Assembly (NCBI RefSeq): GCF_007830065.1
Contig: NZ_VLKK01000016.1
Coordinates: 1-58,026, forward strand
Length of the DNA: 58,026 nucleotides
Reading direction: 5' to 3'
Source: Sphingobium wenxiniae
GTDB taxonomy: Bacteria > Pseudomonadota > Alphaproteobacteria > Sphingomonadales > Sphingomonadaceae
Shown piece by piece: positions 17,565 to 26,724 of this stretch; the first letter of the stretch is position 1; each line of letters opens with the position of its first letter. A model generated the notes under the pieces. The model was not told the origin of the DNA. It ran no database searches and saw only the letters and a program-made list of their open reading frames with translations. Both the position numbers and the translations under genes were made by a program.

Positions 17565-18383
17565 ATGACGACTGAAACCGGCCAGGAGCCGACCGTATTG
17601 CGCGTCGAACGGGAAGGCGCGCTCGTCATCCTGACCATCGACGACCCCAAGACCCGCAATGCGCTCAGTCCCGCGCTCACGCGCCAGCTTGTGGCGGCCT
17701 GCCAGCAGATCAACGCCGATATGTCGGTGAGCTGCGCGATCTTGACGGCGGCGGGCGATGTGTTCTGTGCGGGCGGCAATCTCAAGGACATGTATGCCCG
17801 CGTCAATCATTTCGCGGGCAACGCCGCCGAGATTCGTCGCACCTATCTGACGGGGGTTCAGACCATCGCGCGGGCGCTCCATGACTTGGAAGTGCCGATT
17901 ATCGCCGCAGTCAACGGCCCTGCCATGGGCGCGGGCATGGACTTTGCCGCCATGTGTACGCTGCGCATCGCGTCGGAAAAGGCGAAGTTCGCGGAGAGCT
18001 TCATCAAGCTGGGCCTCACCTCAGCAGCGGGCGGGGCATGGTTCCTGACGCGGGCCATCGGCCAGCAGCGGGCCGCTGAAATGGCGTTGACAGGCGAGAC
18101 GATCGATGCGCAGCGCGCGCTGGAATTGGGGCTGATCCTCAAGGTCGTGCCGCCCGAAGCGCTGATGGACGAGGCGCTTGCCCTTGCGGGGCGCATCACT
18201 TGCCATCCGGCTCATTCCATTCGGCTGAATACGCGCCTGCTGCGCGATTCGGCCCGGCTTGATCTTCCGGCGTCGCTCGAAATCGCGGCGGGCATGCAGG
18301 CTATCGTCCAGCAGACCGACGACCAGCACGAAGCCGTCGCAGCCGTCATCGAAAAGCGCAAGCCCAGCTACACGGGACGATGA
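17565..18383 (+). CDS. Crotonase-superfamily protein (enoyl-CoA hydratase/isomerase-like)
   Basis: A 272-residue crotonase. Oxyanion-hole segments: CAGGNL near 68-73 and GPAMGAG near 118-124. Relative to rat enoyl-CoA hydratase, Glu144 is replaced by Asp126 and Glu164 by Phe146, so a simple hydratase reaction is unlikely; isomerase or hydrolase chemistry is possible. I took ATG 17565; GTG 17559, immediately after the SDR stop, would add two residues. The gene overlaps the following hydrolase by four bases (ATGA), so the operon is translationally coupled. Confidence 0.85.
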   Translation: MTTETGQEPTVLRVEREGALVILTIDDPKTRNALSPALTRQLVAACQQINADMSVSCAILTAAGDVFCAGGNLKDMYARVNHFAGNAAEIRRTYLTGVQTIARALHDLEVPIIAAVNGPAMGAGMDFAAMCTLRIASEKAKFAESFIKLGLTSAAGGAWFLTRAIGQQRAAEMALTGETIDAQRALELGLILKVVPPEALMDEALALAGRITCHPAHSIRLNTRLLRDSARLDLPASLEIAAGMQAIVQQTDDQHEAVAAVIEKRKPSYTGR

Positions 18384-19222
18384 CAGAGATATTGCGCCTT
18401 CACGCCCACGATGGCGTGGAAATCGTCATGGAGATTACAGGACCAGCCAATGGGCCGCTGGTCCTGCTCCTCCATGGCGCCGGCCAAACCCGCCAAAGCT
18501 GGCGCCGTGTGATCGAGCGGCTGGTGGCGAAGGACATGCGTGTTGTCGCTGCGGACATGCGCGGTCATGGGCAGAGCGGCTGGTCGTTGGACGGTAATTA
18601 CGGTTACCCGCGCCTTGTGGCGGATGTCGAAACGATTGTCCGCCATTTCGCCAAACCCGTGATTCTCGTTGGGGCTTCGATCGGCGGCAAGATCGCGATG
18701 TGCGCGGCGGCCTATTGTGATCTGCCAGCCAGGGCGCTGGTGCTGATCGACATCGTGCCGCGCACCAACGTCGCCGCCATGGATCGGCTGCTGGACGGAA
18801 TGCGGCCTCCGATGGAGGGCTATGAGAGTCTCGATGCAGCCGCAAAGGCCCTCACCAGGGGCGGGGAAGAGCGATTTGTGCCGGGTTCCGGCGAACGTCT
18901 GCGGCGCAGTATGCGGCAGGACGAAAAGGGTCATTGGCATTGGCACTGGGATCCCGCCTTCATGCGGGCGAAGGAGCAAGGCACAGACGCCGTCTCCTCG
19001 CTTGCCTATATGGAAGAGGCTGCGCGGCGGACTAACGTCCCATTATTGCTGGCTCGCGGGGAGCGCAGTGCAATTGTCACAGACGACGGCGTTGAAGCCT
19101 TCCGCGCCATCGTCCCGCAACTCGACGTCGCTCTTATCGCCGGCGCGGGGCACATGTTGGTCGGTGATCAGAATGACAGCTTCGCAGATCATATAGAGGA
19201 CTTCATCGCCCGCCTGGCCTGA
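18380..19222 (+). CDS. Alpha/beta hydrolase
   Basis: A 280-residue alpha/beta-hydrolase fold protein with the HGAGQTRQSW oxyanion loop (32-41), nucleophile Ser100 in GASIGG, and likely His258 (GAGHMLVGD). It is related to epoxide hydrolase/lactonase/C-C hydrolase-type enzymes. The His-rich patch GHWHWHWDP near 184-192 is unusual. It is the third gene of the SDR-crotonase-hydrolase operon, so hydrolysis of an ester, lactone or beta-diketone intermediate is plausible. The substrate is not determined. Confidence 0.86.
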   Translation: MTEILRLHAHDGVEIVMEITGPANGPLVLLLHGAGQTRQSWRRVIERLVAKDMRVVAADMRGHGQSGWSLDGNYGYPRLVADVETIVRHFAKPVILVGASIGGKIAMCAAAYCDLPARALVLIDIVPRTNVAAMDRLLDGMRPPMEGYESLDAAAKALTRGGEERFVPGSGERLRRSMRQDEKGHWHWHWDPAFMRAKEQGTDAVSSLAYMEEAARRTNVPLLLARGERSAIVTDDGVEAFRAIVPQLDVALIAGAGHMLVGDQNDSFADHIEDFIARLA

Positions 19223-19381
19223 AACCAGGTTGCAGTCGGCATTGCAGTCGCCTTCCCCCGGTGCAGAAAGGGTTGGCGACAAGCACGCAGCTGGGGCCGC
19301 GATCAACACGCAGGCTCTTGTCGGGTGTATGGAAACATTGTAACCATTGGAAACATCGTTTTTTTGGAGGGCGAAGGGCAG

Positions 19382-20371
19382 ATGCGAACCAAGATCACAG
19401 AATTGTTCGGGATCGAGCGGCCGATCGTTCAGGGCGGAATGCATTTTGTCGGGCTGGCGGAACTCGCGGCCGCCGTGTCCAATGCGGGCGGACTGGGCAT
19501 CATCACCGGCCTCACGCAACGGACCCCGGAACTCCTTGCGAAGGAAATTGCCCGCTGCCGGGAGATGACGGATCGGCCGTTTGGCGTAAACCTTACCTTC
19601 TTGCCGACCTTTGCCGATCCGCCTTATGCCGAATATATCGATGCTATCGTGGATGGCGGCGTCCGTATCGTCGAAACGGCTGGCCGCAGTCCGGAAGCCT
19701 ATATGCCCAGGCTCAAGGGGGCCGGCATCACGGTGCTGCACAAATGCACGTCCGTCCGCCATGCCTTGCGAGCAGAGAAGATCGGGTGTGACGCGGTGAG
19801 CGTCGACGGCTTCGAATGCGGCGGGCATCCCGGGGAGGACGACGTCCCCAACATGATCCTGCTTCCTCGGGCAGCGGAGGAACTGACAGTCCCGTTCCTG
19901 GCGTCCGGCGGCATGGCAAATGGTCGCAGCCTCGTCGCCGCGCTCGCGCTGGGTGCGGACGGCATTGCCATGGGTACACGCTTCATCGCCACCCGGGAAG
20001 CGCCGGTGCATGACAATGTCAAACGCGCCCTGTTGGATGCGGGCGAATTCGATACCCGCCTCATCATGCGAACGTTGCGAAATACCGAGCGTGTCCTCAA
20101 CAATGGAGGTGTGGCGCGGCTGAGGGAGATCGAGCAGGAAAAGGGCGATGCCCTCACCATCGACGATATCCGTGAACTAGTGGCGGGGGTTTATCCCCGC
20201 GTCATGCGCGACGGGGATATGGAGGCGGGAGCCTGGAGTTGCGGTATGGTCGTCGGCCTGATCCATGACATTCCAACGGTTGGCCAGTTGCTGGACCGCA
20301 TCATGGAGGAGGCATCTTCCTTGATTTCCAGTCGGCTTGTCGGGATGCTCCAGGATCAAACGGCGGCATGA
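19382..20371 (+). CDS. Nitronate monooxygenase-like flavoprotein
   Basis: A 329-residue FMN-binding TIM-barrel protein of the NMO/2-nitropropane dioxygenase family: IVQGGMHFVG near residue 16, the conserved His in ECGGHPGEDD, and the FMN phosphate loop ASGGMANGRSLVAALALGAD. I chose ATG 19382 with GGAGGG upstream; an earlier ATG (19325) adds 19 atypical residues. In steroid ring degradation, IpdC-type members of this family act on CoA thioesters, so the position in a beta-oxidation cluster suggests a CoA-ester role rather than nitroalkane oxidation. It overlaps the following TetR gene by four bases. Confidence 0.86.
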   Translation: MRTKITELFGIERPIVQGGMHFVGLAELAAAVSNAGGLGIITGLTQRTPELLAKEIARCREMTDRPFGVNLTFLPTFADPPYAEYIDAIVDGGVRIVETAGRSPEAYMPRLKGAGITVLHKCTSVRHALRAEKIGCDAVSVDGFECGGHPGEDDVPNMILLPRAAEELTVPFLASGGMANGRSLVAALALGADGIAMGTRFIATREAPVHDNVKRALLDAGEFDTRLIMRTLRNTERVLNNGGVARLREIEQEKGDALTIDDIRELVAGVYPRVMRDGDMEAGAWSCGMVVGLIHDIPTVGQLLDRIMEEASSLISSRLVGMLQDQTAA

Positions 20372-21036
20372 AAACAAACGAGCCGTTGCCGCCCGCTGGC
20401 GAGGCGGGTAGCGTTCCGGCATCGTCCCCGGATTTACGAGCCGCAAGGGCGGCTTTTGAAAACGATATCCGCGCCACGATCCTGAACGAGGCGGCCGCCG
20501 TGCTGCGCGACGAGGGACCGGCCGCATTCACCATACGGCGCATCGCTGCGGCGGTGAATGCATCGACCAAGGCGGTCTATACTCACTTCGGTAACAAGGA
20601 CGGCCTGTTCGATGCCCTCTATCTTCAGAGTTTCGCGGATCTCACCAAGGCTATGCAGGAGCAGATCGATCCTGGCGAACCTGCCGCGTCGCTGCTCCGG
20701 GTCTGTCATGCCTATCGCGATTATGCCTGCGCTCACCCCACGCGTTACAACATCATGTTCGGCGATCTGGGCCGGGCCTATGAGGCTCCGCTATCGAGCC
20801 GGCGAAAGGCGTTCGAATCCTTCGGTGTCCTGCGGGAAGCTGTCGAAGCCTGCCTGCCTCCCGAACGAAGCGTCGAGAAGACTCGCATCACCCGCTTGAT
20901 CTGGGCGACGATGCACGGCGTCGTTAGCCTTGAACTGCGGGGACTCCTGGGTTCATCGGACGAGATCGGCAATGTCTTCGATGATGCCGTCACCGCGATC
21001 TGCCTGGCGTGGAGCCTCCCCCTGGGACGGTCGTAA
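20368..21036 (+). CDS. TetR-family regulator with WHG-type C-terminal domain
   Basis: A 222-residue TetR/AcrR protein. The N-terminal helix-turn-helix is AFTIRRIAAAVNASTKAVYT followed by HFGNKDGLFDAL (near 52-84). The C-terminal part has HPTRYNIMFG and WATMHGVVSLEL, typical of the WHG ligand-binding domain. It is translationally coupled to the NMO-like gene and lies 36 bp ahead of the large acyl-CoA dehydrogenase, so it probably represses its own operon in response to a CoA or acid intermediate. The operator was not identified. Confidence 0.88.
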   Translation: MKTNEPLPPAGEAGSVPASSPDLRAARAAFENDIRATILNEAAAVLRDEGPAAFTIRRIAAAVNASTKAVYTHFGNKDGLFDALYLQSFADLTKAMQEQIDPGEPAASLLRVCHAYRDYACAHPTRYNIMFGDLGRAYEAPLSSRRKAFESFGVLREAVEACLPPERSVEKTRITRLIWATMHGVVSLELRGLLGSSDEIGNVFDDAVTAICLAWSLPLGRS

Positions 21037-21072
21037 TCCCGCACTCTCACTTTCTATAGAACGGACCCGCAC

Positions 21073-22851
21073 ATGGATTATACCGTACCTGTTCAGGAGC
21101 AATTGTTCGTCTTGGAAACCATAGCGGACATTGGCGGGCTCACTGGTTTGCAAGCCTTCGAACATTTTCACGCGGGCGACGTGGAGGCCGTGCTGGAAGA
21201 AGGAGCCAAGATAGCCGAGCGAGTCCTGGCGCCGCTAAACCGCAAGGGCGATATCGAAGGCGCCCGCTGGTCGCCCGAAGGCGTGTCCCTGCCGGATGGT
21301 TTCGCGCAGGCCTATGCCGCCTATAGGGAGGGCGGCTGGGGCGGGCTGGCCGTTGGCACGGAGCATGGCGGACAGGGCCTCCCCTTCGCTCTCTCCGTCG
21401 CCTTGTCTGAACAGGTGACCGCCGCGAACATGGCATTCTCGCTCTGCATGATCCTGACGGCGGGCGCGATCGAAGCGATATCCGCGCATGGGTCTGAAAC
21501 GCTCCGGCAATCTTATCTTCCCCAACTCGTTTCGGGGCGCTGGACCGGCACGATGAACCTCACCGAACCCCAGGCCGGATCCGATGTAGGCGCGCTTCGC
21601 ACGATGGCGACTCCGGCTTCGGACGGCAGTTGGCGGATCAAGGGGCAGAAGATCTTCATCACCTGGGGCGACCATGATCTGGCCGAGAATATCGTCCATC
21701 TGGTCCTCGCCCGCACGCCTGGTTCGCCGTCGGGAACCAAAGGGATCAGCCTTTTCGTCGTTCCGAAATATCTGCCCAATGATGATGGAACCTTGGGCGC
21801 GCAAAATGACCTGCGCTGCATCTCGCTGGAGCGCAAGCTCGGCATCCACGCCTCTCCTACCTGCACCATGAGCTTCGGCGACGAAGGCGCTTGCGTGGGC
21901 TTCATGGTCGGCGACGAAAACAGCGGCATGAAAGCGATGTTCACGATGATGAATCATGCGCGGGTCAGCATGGGCGTGCAGGGCATCGGCATAGCCGACC
22001 GCGCCCGTCAGGCGGCCACGCGCTATGCGAGCGAGCGCATCCAGTCCACGCCCATTGGTAGCACGGAGCCGGCGGCGATCATCAATCATATGGACGTGCG
22101 CCGCATGTTGATGACGCTTCGCGCAACGACGGAGGCAAGCCGCGCGATCACCTATCTCAATGCTTCCGCAATCGATCGTGCTAGGGGCGAGGAGGACGCG
22201 ATGGCCCGACACCGCGCGAAGGGCCTTGCCGATCTCCTCACGCCCATTACGAAGGCCTATGCGACCGACATAGGGGTGGAGATGGCGAGCCTCGCCATTC
22301 AGGTGTTCGGCGGCACAGGATATATCGAGGAAACGGGCGTGGCACAGTTGCTGCGCGATATCCGTATCGCACCGATCTACGAAGGCACGAACGGCATCCA
22401 GGCGCTGGACCTGGTGGGTCGCAAACTGCGTCTCGACAACGGGGAACCTGTCTCCCGCTTGTTGGACGAAATGCAGTCCTTTTTGCCTCTGGCGCAATCG
22501 CGGGTGGAAACCGCTGCGCTTGTCGCGCCGCTTACGGAAGCGATCGGACGGCTGCGCGAAACAACATCGGCCCTTCAGGCACGCGACCCGGCTGAAGCGG
22601 CAGCAGGGGCTACCCCCTATCTGCGGCAGTTCGCCGTGACCTTGGGTGGATATCTTCTGCTTCGCCAGGCCGTGATTGCGGCAAGCCGGCTTACCGATGG
22701 CAGTGACGATCCATTCCTGCGCGCCAAGATCGCGACCGCGCGGTTCTTCATAGAGGATGTCATGGCGCAGGAAGTCAGCTTGTCCAGAATTGTTCTCGCC
22801 AGCGGTAGAGATTTATTATTCGCGCTGGCAAATGAGGAATTGAGCGCATGA
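21073..22851 (+). CDS. Acyl-CoA dehydrogenase, DmdC/large C-terminal-domain type
   Basis: A 592-residue FAD enzyme, longer than ordinary 380-400-residue members because of N- and C-terminal extensions seen in DmdC-like dehydrogenases. FAD/substrate segments: MNLTEPQAGSDVGALRT (161-177) and VFGGTGYIEE (411-420). The catalytic Glu437 is present in the usual place (IYEGTNGIQ), alone among the five dehydrogenases of this island. It introduces the alpha,beta double bond of an acyl-CoA. It is the third gene of the NMO-TetR-dehydrogenase unit. Confidence 0.9.
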   Translation: MDYTVPVQEQLFVLETIADIGGLTGLQAFEHFHAGDVEAVLEEGAKIAERVLAPLNRKGDIEGARWSPEGVSLPDGFAQAYAAYREGGWGGLAVGTEHGGQGLPFALSVALSEQVTAANMAFSLCMILTAGAIEAISAHGSETLRQSYLPQLVSGRWTGTMNLTEPQAGSDVGALRTMATPASDGSWRIKGQKIFITWGDHDLAENIVHLVLARTPGSPSGTKGISLFVVPKYLPNDDGTLGAQNDLRCISLERKLGIHASPTCTMSFGDEGACVGFMVGDENSGMKAMFTMMNHARVSMGVQGIGIADRARQAATRYASERIQSTPIGSTEPAAIINHMDVRRMLMTLRATTEASRAITYLNASAIDRARGEEDAMARHRAKGLADLLTPITKAYATDIGVEMASLAIQVFGGTGYIEETGVAQLLRDIRIAPIYEGTNGIQALDLVGRKLRLDNGEPVSRLLDEMQSFLPLAQSRVETAALVAPLTEAIGRLRETTSALQARDPAEAAAGATPYLRQFAVTLGGYLLLRQAVIAASRLTDGSDDPFLRAKIATARFFIEDVMAQEVSLSRIVLASGRDLLFALANEELSA

Positions 22852-23159
22852 ATCAAGAACGACATGGCGCTAGGAAACCAGTCTTGGAGGATGGCGTTGA
22901 TGTGAGAGATTAAGGTCGGTTTGGTTCAAGATCAGATCATCCTCGAGGCGCCATCATGCGACCGCCGTGGCAACTCCTCGAGCGATGAGGTAGGTCGTGT
23001 GCGACCTGCGAAACCGAACCGCTCCTAACCTATCGATCCATATATGCCAGGTTTCGGCGATCGCCAGTTATATACATGACGAGAATTGGCCGTAGTGCAA
23101 TTGGAGTGGACATGTTCTTCCAAAGGTCGGCAGGCGAGGCCCTTATGCCGGGACTATGA
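22852..23159. other. Intergenic region between convergent operons
   Basis: No gene seen in 308 bp between the stops at 22851 and 23160. It holds a small hairpin, AGGTCG-TGTG-CGACCT (22992-23007), which may end either transcript, and AT-rich patches near 23040-23075. Confidence 0.4.
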
Positions 23160-23930
23160 TCAGGCGCCCTTAAAGATCGGCTTGCGCTTTTCCTTGAAGC
23201 TGGTGGTGCCTTCCCGGAAATCCTCGGTCTGCACCATCAGCGGCTGAATATTCGCCTCGAAATCGAGCGCCTGATCCAGATTCTGCGCCGCTGATGCATC
23301 AAACTGCCGCTTCATCATCTGGAGAGCGACGGTGGGCGCGGCGGCATAGTTGCGCGCCATTTCCAGCGCGCGCTCCATAACCCGGTTGGCGGGTAGCGCT
23401 TCCAGTGCGAGGCCGAGATCCGCAGCTTCCCGGCCACTGACAAACCGGCCCGAATAGATGATTTCCTTTGCACGCTGGATGCTTACGTAGCGTGAGAGAA
23501 GGAAAGACGCGCCCCCGTCCGGAGCGAGACCGATATGGCGGAACGCGAACTGGAAGCGTGCATCCTCTGCTGCGACGATGAAGTCGCACGCCAACGCCAT
23601 CGACCAGGACATGCCAATGCACACACCCTTTACAGCGGCGATCACCGGCTTGTTGGTGTGGCTGACCCCGCGCAGCATCCGGTGGAGAAGGCGCATCTTG
23701 AGGAGCGAACCGGGCACGCCGCCGGTGCCCATTTCCGAGACGTCCGAGCCGGCGGAAAAATCGTCGCCCGCGCCTGTAAAAATGATCGCTCTGACCTCGG
23801 GATCATCTTGCACCCGCTGAAAGACCGCCTGGACCTCCATCCGCATGTCTAGTGTGAGCGCATTTTTCTTTTCCGGTCGATTGATGGTAATGATAGCTAC
23901 GTTGCCATCCATCGCAAGATCTATGGGCAT
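23160..23930 (-). CDS. Crotonase-superfamily protein, PaaG/isomerase-like
   Basis: A 256-residue crotonase. Glu144 of rat hydratase corresponds to Ser110 (GMSWSMAL) and Glu164 to Phe130; Asp138 in GLAPDGG is in the position of the catalytic Asp of PaaG-type and delta3,delta2-enoyl-CoA isomerases. A double-bond isomerase or ring-modifying role is therefore more likely than hydration. I chose ATG 23930 with GGAG five bases upstream; the long upstream extension to 24167 is not conserved. It appears to be a single gene, with the GntR regulator 356 bp upstream on the same strand. Confidence 0.86.
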   Translation of the reverse strand: MPIDLAMDGNVAIITINRPEKKNALTLDMRMEVQAVFQRVQDDPEVRAIIFTGAGDDFSAGSDVSEMGTGGVPGSLLKMRLLHRMLRGVSHTNKPVIAAVKGVCIGMSWSMALACDFIVAAEDARFQFAFRHIGLAPDGGASFLLSRYVSIQRAKEIIYSGRFVSGREAADLGLALEALPANRVMERALEMARNYAAAPTVALQMMKRQFDASAAQNLDQALDFEANIQPLMVQTEDFREGTTSFKEKRKPIFKGA

Positions 23931-24286
23931 GACCACTCCATTCGGATTTGATGTCGGCTTAGCATCCGCGCAGCCAGCATTGCGACAGGAAGGCTGGATG
24001 CGACAGCTAATCATCGCGCTTGCGATGATACGGTGAAATAGAAGCCATTTAAGAGGGGCCGCGATTTCAGCCGGATACCGGCTCGGGCTTTGCGTATGAG
24101 CTACGAATGATTTTCGTGCGCTGGCCAAAGGCGGCCATCGCCTAAAGTCGAGCGGGAGTTCGAACATATCACAAATGTTCCTTGATCCAGCGTTTCTGGC
24201 AGCGCGGCTATTTTTCGACTGTGTGTGGTCACATCACCGATGACATGGTCGTTCGTTACTCGACCGCCATGGACGCAAAACCAGCC
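23931..24286. other. Intergenic region between GntR and crotonase genes
   Basis: No gene seen. A perfect hairpin ATCATCGC-GCTT-GCGATGAT (24010-24029) lies 80 bp upstream of the crotonase start. It could terminate transcription coming from the GntR gene or act in the crotonase leader. Confidence 0.45.
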
Positions 24287-25066
24287 TTAGCCCCTTGTCA
24301 TAATCCTATCGGCATCTGCTGCTCTGTCATTCAGATCGTCGGACTCGGTCGGTGGAAGGGTCTGCATCTGCCGGCCCAATAACAAAGGAGCGATGCGTTT
24401 ACGCGAGAGATCTCCATTCCTCCGGCAGATGGTCAGCGCCTTGTCGCGGTCATGAGCCTGGATGGCACGCAAGATGTTCAGCCGGGCCGTGCGGCGCTGT
24501 TGCATGAGATCATTGCGACCTTCGAAAATCTCCGCGAATGCGGCCGCCCCCACGCGGTAGAGAACGCGAATCATGAGATCAAGCGCTGGATTTCCGCACA
24601 TCTTGCAAATAAGATAGGTAGCGCGAAGCTCGTCTTTTTGGAAGTCCGCGAGAGATTGATCGGCTGTTTCGGCTGCGGCGGATTCCTCAATCAGACCGGC
24701 CAGTTCCACGCTGAGATCGGCATCGGTGCATCCCGCAGCAGCCCCGACCGCATCGGCAACGGCTGAATTGGCAGCCAGCAAGAGGTCGCCCAGCGTCGTG
24801 TCACGCGATCGCAAATAGCTTGCGGCGGAAGATATCACGCCTTCCATGTCGGGACGGCAACTGAACAACCCGCCATTAATGCCGCGAACACGGATGATGA
24901 TGCGCTCTGCTTCAACATGCTGCACGGCCTCGCGGAAGGTCGGACGGCTGACGCGGAGTTGGGTTAGCAGCGCCTTTTCCGTGCCGAGAAACTGACCTTC
25001 CGGAACAGAAAGGGCAAGCTCCCTCAATTTGCGCGCGGTCGAACGGGTAAGGTTATTTTCGTACAT
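24287..25066 (-). CDS. GntR-family (FadR subfamily) regulator
   Basis: A 259-residue protein: winged helix-turn-helix near residues 25-68 (GTEKALLTQLRVSRPTFREA, then VRGINGGLF) and a helical FCD-type effector domain (about 90-235). FadR-subfamily members sense acyl-CoA or organic acids. It lies between a crotonase gene downstream and a CoA-transferase gene upstream, both on the same strand. A CCTCTATACGAGG near-palindrome at 25071-25083, just before the start, may be an autoregulatory operator. Confidence 0.85.
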   Translation of the reverse strand: MYENNLTRSTARKLRELALSVPEGQFLGTEKALLTQLRVSRPTFREAVQHVEAERIIIRVRGINGGLFSCRPDMEGVISSAASYLRSRDTTLGDLLLAANSAVADAVGAAAGCTDADLSVELAGLIEESAAAETADQSLADFQKDELRATYLICKMCGNPALDLMIRVLYRVGAAAFAEIFEGRNDLMQQRRTARLNILRAIQAHDRDKALTICRRNGDLSRKRIAPLLLGRQMQTLPPTESDDLNDRAADADRIMTRG

Positions 25067-25235
25067 AGCCCCTCTATACGAGGTTCCCCCCTGCGGGCGT
25101 CAATCTGTCGAATTTCAGTCATAGTCTATTCGCTGCTGTTTCCGGCTGGATGGCGCGGCAACGTTCCTATATTCCGACCCGTTCAGCTGTCGGAGCGGGA
25201 GTGCATTTCGGCTGTTTCAGAGGATCGCGGATGTC

Positions 25236-26465
25236 CTAGCAGATCACCTTTGCTTCCTTAAGCGCTTCAAGCTTTTCCCATTCCATACCCAGTTCCATGA
25301 GCACCGTTTCCGTGTGCTCCCCTGCCTCCGGTGCGCGTGTCGTAACGATGGGCATATGATTAAATTGAACCGGGCTGCTCACCAGCTTGATGGGCGGTCT
25401 GCCATCGTCGGTTTCAATGTCGATGACGAGTTCATTGGCAATCAGTTGCGGGTCGTTGCCGGCTGCAAGCAGGTTCTGATATGGTGCCCATTGACCACGC
25501 AACGTTTTGAGATGCTCGACCCAATAGCTCAACGGCTTCGATCCGATGGCGGCAACGATGTGGCCGCTCGCCTCCGCCCAGTTGGTCATGAGTGCTTCGG
25601 CCGTGCTGAATTTGTCGTCCCTGGCCATTTCAGCTATGCCAAGATGCGTGAAAGTGTCCTCGATCAATGGTCCGGGCGTGAGGATCGTGATGTTGATATA
25701 TTCGCCGTCGGCGGTGCGAAATACGCCGACAAAGGGGTTGCCCTTTACGCTCCCGGATGCCGGCATCTTAGCTTCGAACGGCACAGCATCGTTTTCAAGA
25801 GCCAGGCCGATGCTCATCGCGGTGGCCCATGCGCCAGAGGATAGAAGGGAAACATCTAGCTCGATGGCTTCGCCGGTCTGGCTGCGATGGAACAGCGCAG
25901 CGGCAATGCCGCCAGCAATGTTCATCCCGCCGATCGTGTCACCATAGGCCGGTCCGGGTTGGGTCAGTGGACCGCTCAGCTCAGGCGGAGTGACCGCTGA
26001 TGCTGACCCCATTCTGGCCCAGAAGGCCGTGGCGTCGAAGCCACCTTTATTGCGTTCATCGCCCTTATCGCCCAACGCGCTGCCGCGCGCATAGATGATC
26101 TTGGGATTTGCAGATCGGATGTGCTCGACATCGATTTTCAGCTTTTGGCGCTGATCCGGCAGATAGTTGGTCAAGAACACGTCGCAGGTCGCAGCAAGCT
26201 CGTAGATGAGCTTTTGCCCCGCTTCCGTTGCGATATCGATGCCAACGCTGCGTTTCCCGCGATTGGGATGTTGGACCATTATATTGCGATCCGGATTGAC
26301 CGGGCAGGATTCGAGCTTGAGAAATCCTCGCTGCGTGTCGCCTCGGATCGGATGCTCTATCTTTATGACATCCGCTCCCCAGTCTGCCAGCACGGCGGCG
26401 GCGACAGGGACAAATGCGAATTGCGCGACTTCGAGGATGCGGACGCCCTTCATAACTTGTGTCAC
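25236..26465 (-). CDS. CoA-transferase family III (CaiB/BaiF)
   Basis: A 409-residue class III CoA-transferase. The N-terminus MKGVRILEVAQFAFVPVAAA followed by VLADWGADVIKIEHP is diagnostic, and GGFDATAFWARMG carries the expected catalytic Asp. It moves CoA between an acyl-CoA and a free acid, so it can activate a substrate without ATP. I chose GTG 26465 because GGAAAG lies seven bases upstream; ATG 26453 is the alternative. Divergent from a TetR gene, with an inverted repeat between them. Confidence 0.89.
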   Translation of the reverse strand: MTQVMKGVRILEVAQFAFVPVAAAVLADWGADVIKIEHPIRGDTQRGFLKLESCPVNPDRNIMVQHPNRGKRSVGIDIATEAGQKLIYELAATCDVFLTNYLPDQRQKLKIDVEHIRSANPKIIYARGSALGDKGDERNKGGFDATAFWARMGSASAVTPPELSGPLTQPGPAYGDTIGGMNIAGGIAAALFHRSQTGEAIELDVSLLSSGAWATAMSIGLALENDAVPFEAKMPASGSVKGNPFVGVFRTADGEYINITILTPGPLIEDTFTHLGIAEMARDDKFSTAEALMTNWAEASGHIVAAIGSKPLSYWVEHLKTLRGQWAPYQNLLAAGNDPQLIANELVIDIETDDGRPPIKLVSSPVQFNHMPIVTTRAPEAGEHTETVLMELGMEWEKLEALKEAKVIC

Positions 26466-26602
26466 GGCAAAACTTTCCGATGATGGGCGGAGGGTTCCGG
26501 TAGACAATTTGTTTCCGTTAAACCGGACTCTATCTTCATGCCTTGCGCTCCTCGCTCCTGTTGCCGAGGAACATGACACTCCTTCGGGTTTTTGCAAGGG
26601 AG

Positions 26603-26621
26603 TCTCATATCTCTGATGAGA
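26603..26621. promoter_or_regulatory. Inverted repeat between CoA-transferase and TetR genes
   Basis: TCTCAT-N7-ATGAGA (26603-26608 and 26616-26621) in the 259-bp divergent intergenic region, about 140 bp from the CoA-transferase start and 104 bp from the TetR start. Candidate operator for the TetR protein at 26725. Confidence 0.4.
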
Positions 26622-26724
26622 TGATCTCCGCACAAATCGAACTTGCGATGATGTATGTTACGTGGCTTAGCGCAACATCTCCTCTGTGTCCGTGATACGA
26701 TTTGGAAAATGAGAATGATCAGCC

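Noticed and set aside
21235..22497. 420-codon minus-strand frame opposite the DmdC-like dehydrogenase
   Set aside because: Antisense shadow of a gene with a complete catalytic motif set.
24140..24165. GTTCGAAC sequence reminiscent of a tRNA T-loop
   Set aside because: No acceptor, D or anticodon stems surround it; no tRNA could be folded here or elsewhere in the window.
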